In this document: piece by piece, positions 5,506-6,604 of the stretch
How positions within the stretch are numbered: position 1 is the first letter of the stretch
Layout: each line of letters starts with the position of its first letter
NCBI GenBank assembly: GCA_945861845.1
Contig: CAMAWS010000191.1
Coordinates: 1-6,604 of the forward strand
Reading direction: 5' to 3'
Length of the DNA stretch: 6,604 nucleotides
Origin: Candidatus Sulfopaludibacter sp. SbA3
GTDB lineage: Bacteria > Acidobacteriota > Terriglobia > 20CM-2-55-15
Program-made: the position numbers and the translations under genes
Notes under the pieces: model-generated
The model's input: the letters and a program-made list of their open reading frames with translations, nothing else
Database searches by the model: none
What the model was told of the DNA's origin: nothing

Positions 5506-5940
5506 ATGAGTAGAAAAAAACCTAAGAAAATTGCCGCCAAGGGCGATATCAACGTTACTCCGTTCATTGATATTCTCTTGGTGCTGCTGGTCATCTTCAT
5601 GGTGATCACTCCAATAACACCGAGGGGACTGGATGCGGCCGTTCCACAGCCGCCGCCACCGGGAACTCCCCCTCCACCACCGGACGAGTTGAACAAGACG
5701 GTTGTTGTGACGATCGACAACGCGGGACTCATCAAGATCAACCAGGACGACGTTGAATTGCGTTTTCTCGCCGATCGATTTCAGGACATCTTCAAGACTC
5801 GCAACGACCGCACAATCTTTGTAAACGCGGATCCCGATCTTCTTTTCACGGACGTCATCAAAGTCATCGACGTAGCCAAAGGCTCTGGAGTTGACAAAGT
5901 CGGCTTGATGACCGAGCAGATCCAGGCACCAACTAATTAA
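5506..5940 (+). CDS. exbD: ExbD/TolR-family biopolymer transport protein, second copy with proline-rich linker
   Basis: A second ExbD-type protein, also 144 residues but divergent from the first. A lysine-rich cytoplasmic start (SRKKPKK) leads to DINVTPFIDILLVLLVIFMV (14-33), with the proton-carrying D22 in the membrane helix. Between helix and periplasmic domain lies PQPPPPGTPPPPP (47-59), an unusual proline-rich linker that resembles those of the neighbouring TonB. The periplasmic domain (about 62-144) ends in GSGVDKVGLMTEQ, the same fold end as copy one. The AGGAGG (5496-5501) embeds the stop codon of the first exbD and stands 4 nt before the ATG, so the two copies are very likely translationally coupled. 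The motor may contain an ExbD heterodimer, or the copies may serve different transducers; the sequence does not decide this. Confidence 0.92.
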   Translation: MSRKKPKKIAAKGDINVTPFIDILLVLLVIFMVITPITPRGLDAAVPQPPPPGTPPPPPDELNKTVVVTIDNAGLIKINQDDVELRFLADRFQDIFKTRNDRTIFVNADPDLLFTDVIKVIDVAKGSGVDKVGLMTEQIQAPTN

Positions 5941-5962
5941 CGGAAGGGGAGGCAATCACATT

Positions 5963-6604
5963 ATGCGCCAAAAGAAACTGATCCTCGCCCTCGTGGCAAT
6001 CCTGGCTCTGGCATCCGCAAGCTGCGCAAAACTGCAGGCGCGGGATAGCCTGAATAAGGGAGTCCGCGCATTCAGAGATGCGAAATATGAAGCGGCCGTC
6101 CAGTTCTTTCAGGAAGCTGTCCGGCTGGATCCGGAGTTGGTAGATGCGGAACTTTACCTGGCTACCGCTTACCAACAACAGTTCGTTCCTGGGGCTCAAT
6201 CCGAGGACAATAAGAAGAACGCCGACATGGCCATCCAGACCTATCAGAAAGTGCTGGGGCGGGATCCGAACAATGTGACCGCGACCGCAGGCATGGCCAG
6301 CATGTACCAGAATACAGACGATCTCCAGAAAGCTCGCGAGTTCTACTTGAAGCATGTGCAACTGGAGCCGACCAATCCGGTGCCGCTCTATGCGATCGGC
6401 AGCGTGAACTGGATTATCGTTTTCGACAAGAATAACCCTCCCCCGCCGGAGCAGCAGGCTCAACTGATCGACGAAGGTCTACAGAACCTCGACAAGGCTC
6501 TGTCCCTTAATCCGGATTACGAAGACGCCATGACCTACAAGAATCTTCTCTTTCGTGAGAAAGCTCGCCTGAGTGAAAACGAACAAGAGAAGACGCAGTT
6601 AATT
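5963..6604 (+). CDS. Predicted TPR-repeat lipoprotein, 3' end beyond the window
   Basis: An open frame of 214 codons runs from the ATG at 5963 to the window edge without a stop. GGGGAGG (5946-5952) lies 10 nt upstream, giving a good start 22 nt after the second exbD stop. The N-terminus is a lipoprotein signal: MRQKK, a hydrophobic stretch (6-17), then SASC with the lipidated cysteine at 21. The -3 serine is less common than leucine, so plain secretion is possible. Tetratricopeptide units are visible at about 30-62 (GVRAFRDAKYEAAVQFFQEA, then VRLDP), 87-120 (AIQTYQKVLGRDP), 121-154 (ARE.Y....QLEP) and 168-200 (ALSLNPDYEDA), with a proline insert at 159-162. TPR proteins bind partners rather than catalyse. 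Its place at the end of the Ton operon suggests an envelope role alongside TonB or its receptors; the exact function is unknown. Confidence 0.85.
   Translation, partial: MRQKKLILALVAILALASASCAKLQARDSLNKGVRAFRDAKYEAAVQFFQEAVRLDPELVDAELYLATAYQQQFVPGAQSEDNKKNADMAIQTYQKVLGRDPNNVTATAGMASMYQNTDDLQKAREFYLKHVQLEPTNPVPLYAIGSVNWIIVFDKNNPPPPEQQAQLIDEGLQNLDKALSLNPDYEDAMTYKNLLFREKARLSENEQEKTQLI

Overview
The window carries a compact, entirely plus-strand gene run that reads like chromosomal DNA of an Acidobacteriota bacterium (Solibacter/Bryobacter-like). That placement is inference from remembered family features: a TonB protein starting MFEDSLIESGG, an ExbB with the FGTTVGIINAF and SSSELIDYF signatures, a SecD with DTH where Proteobacteria have DAN, and the gene order tgt-yajC-secD-secF followed by tonB-exbB-exbD-exbD-TPR. 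No database search was possible.

Positions 1-410 hold the last 39 codons of tgt (queuine tRNA-ribosyltransferase), overlapping by four bases with yajC. Positions 411-561 are a non-coding gap built around two perfect 25-nt direct repeats with potentially competing hairpins. Positions 562-3185 encode SecD and SecF as separate proteins, 14 nt apart. Together with YajC they form the accessory complex of the Sec translocon, which uses the proton motive force to support protein export.

Positions 3186-3442 contain no convincing gene. They hold a near-consensus sigma70 promoter (perfect TTGACA, 17-nt spacer, extended TATAAG) and a leader of roughly 200 nt. Positions 3443-5940 encode a complete Ton-type energy-transduction module: a TonB protein with two long polyproline tracts, an ExbB/TolQ-family stator and two different ExbD proteins. 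The second ExbD has its own proline-rich linker. A predicted lipoprotein with TPR repeats begins at 5963 and runs off the window end.

Functionally, the first half supports movement of proteins across the inner membrane. The second half converts the inner-membrane proton gradient into work at the outer membrane through TonB-dependent receptors or related envelope partners. Almost everything is housekeeping. The less ordinary signals are the repeat/hairpin element before secD, an apparent stop-loss extension of SecD, the strong promoter with a long leader before tonB, the polyproline tracts, and the TPR lipoprotein attached to the Ton operon. I see no mobile element, CRISPR array, RNA gene or clear Rho-independent terminator, and I found no convincing undescribed system.
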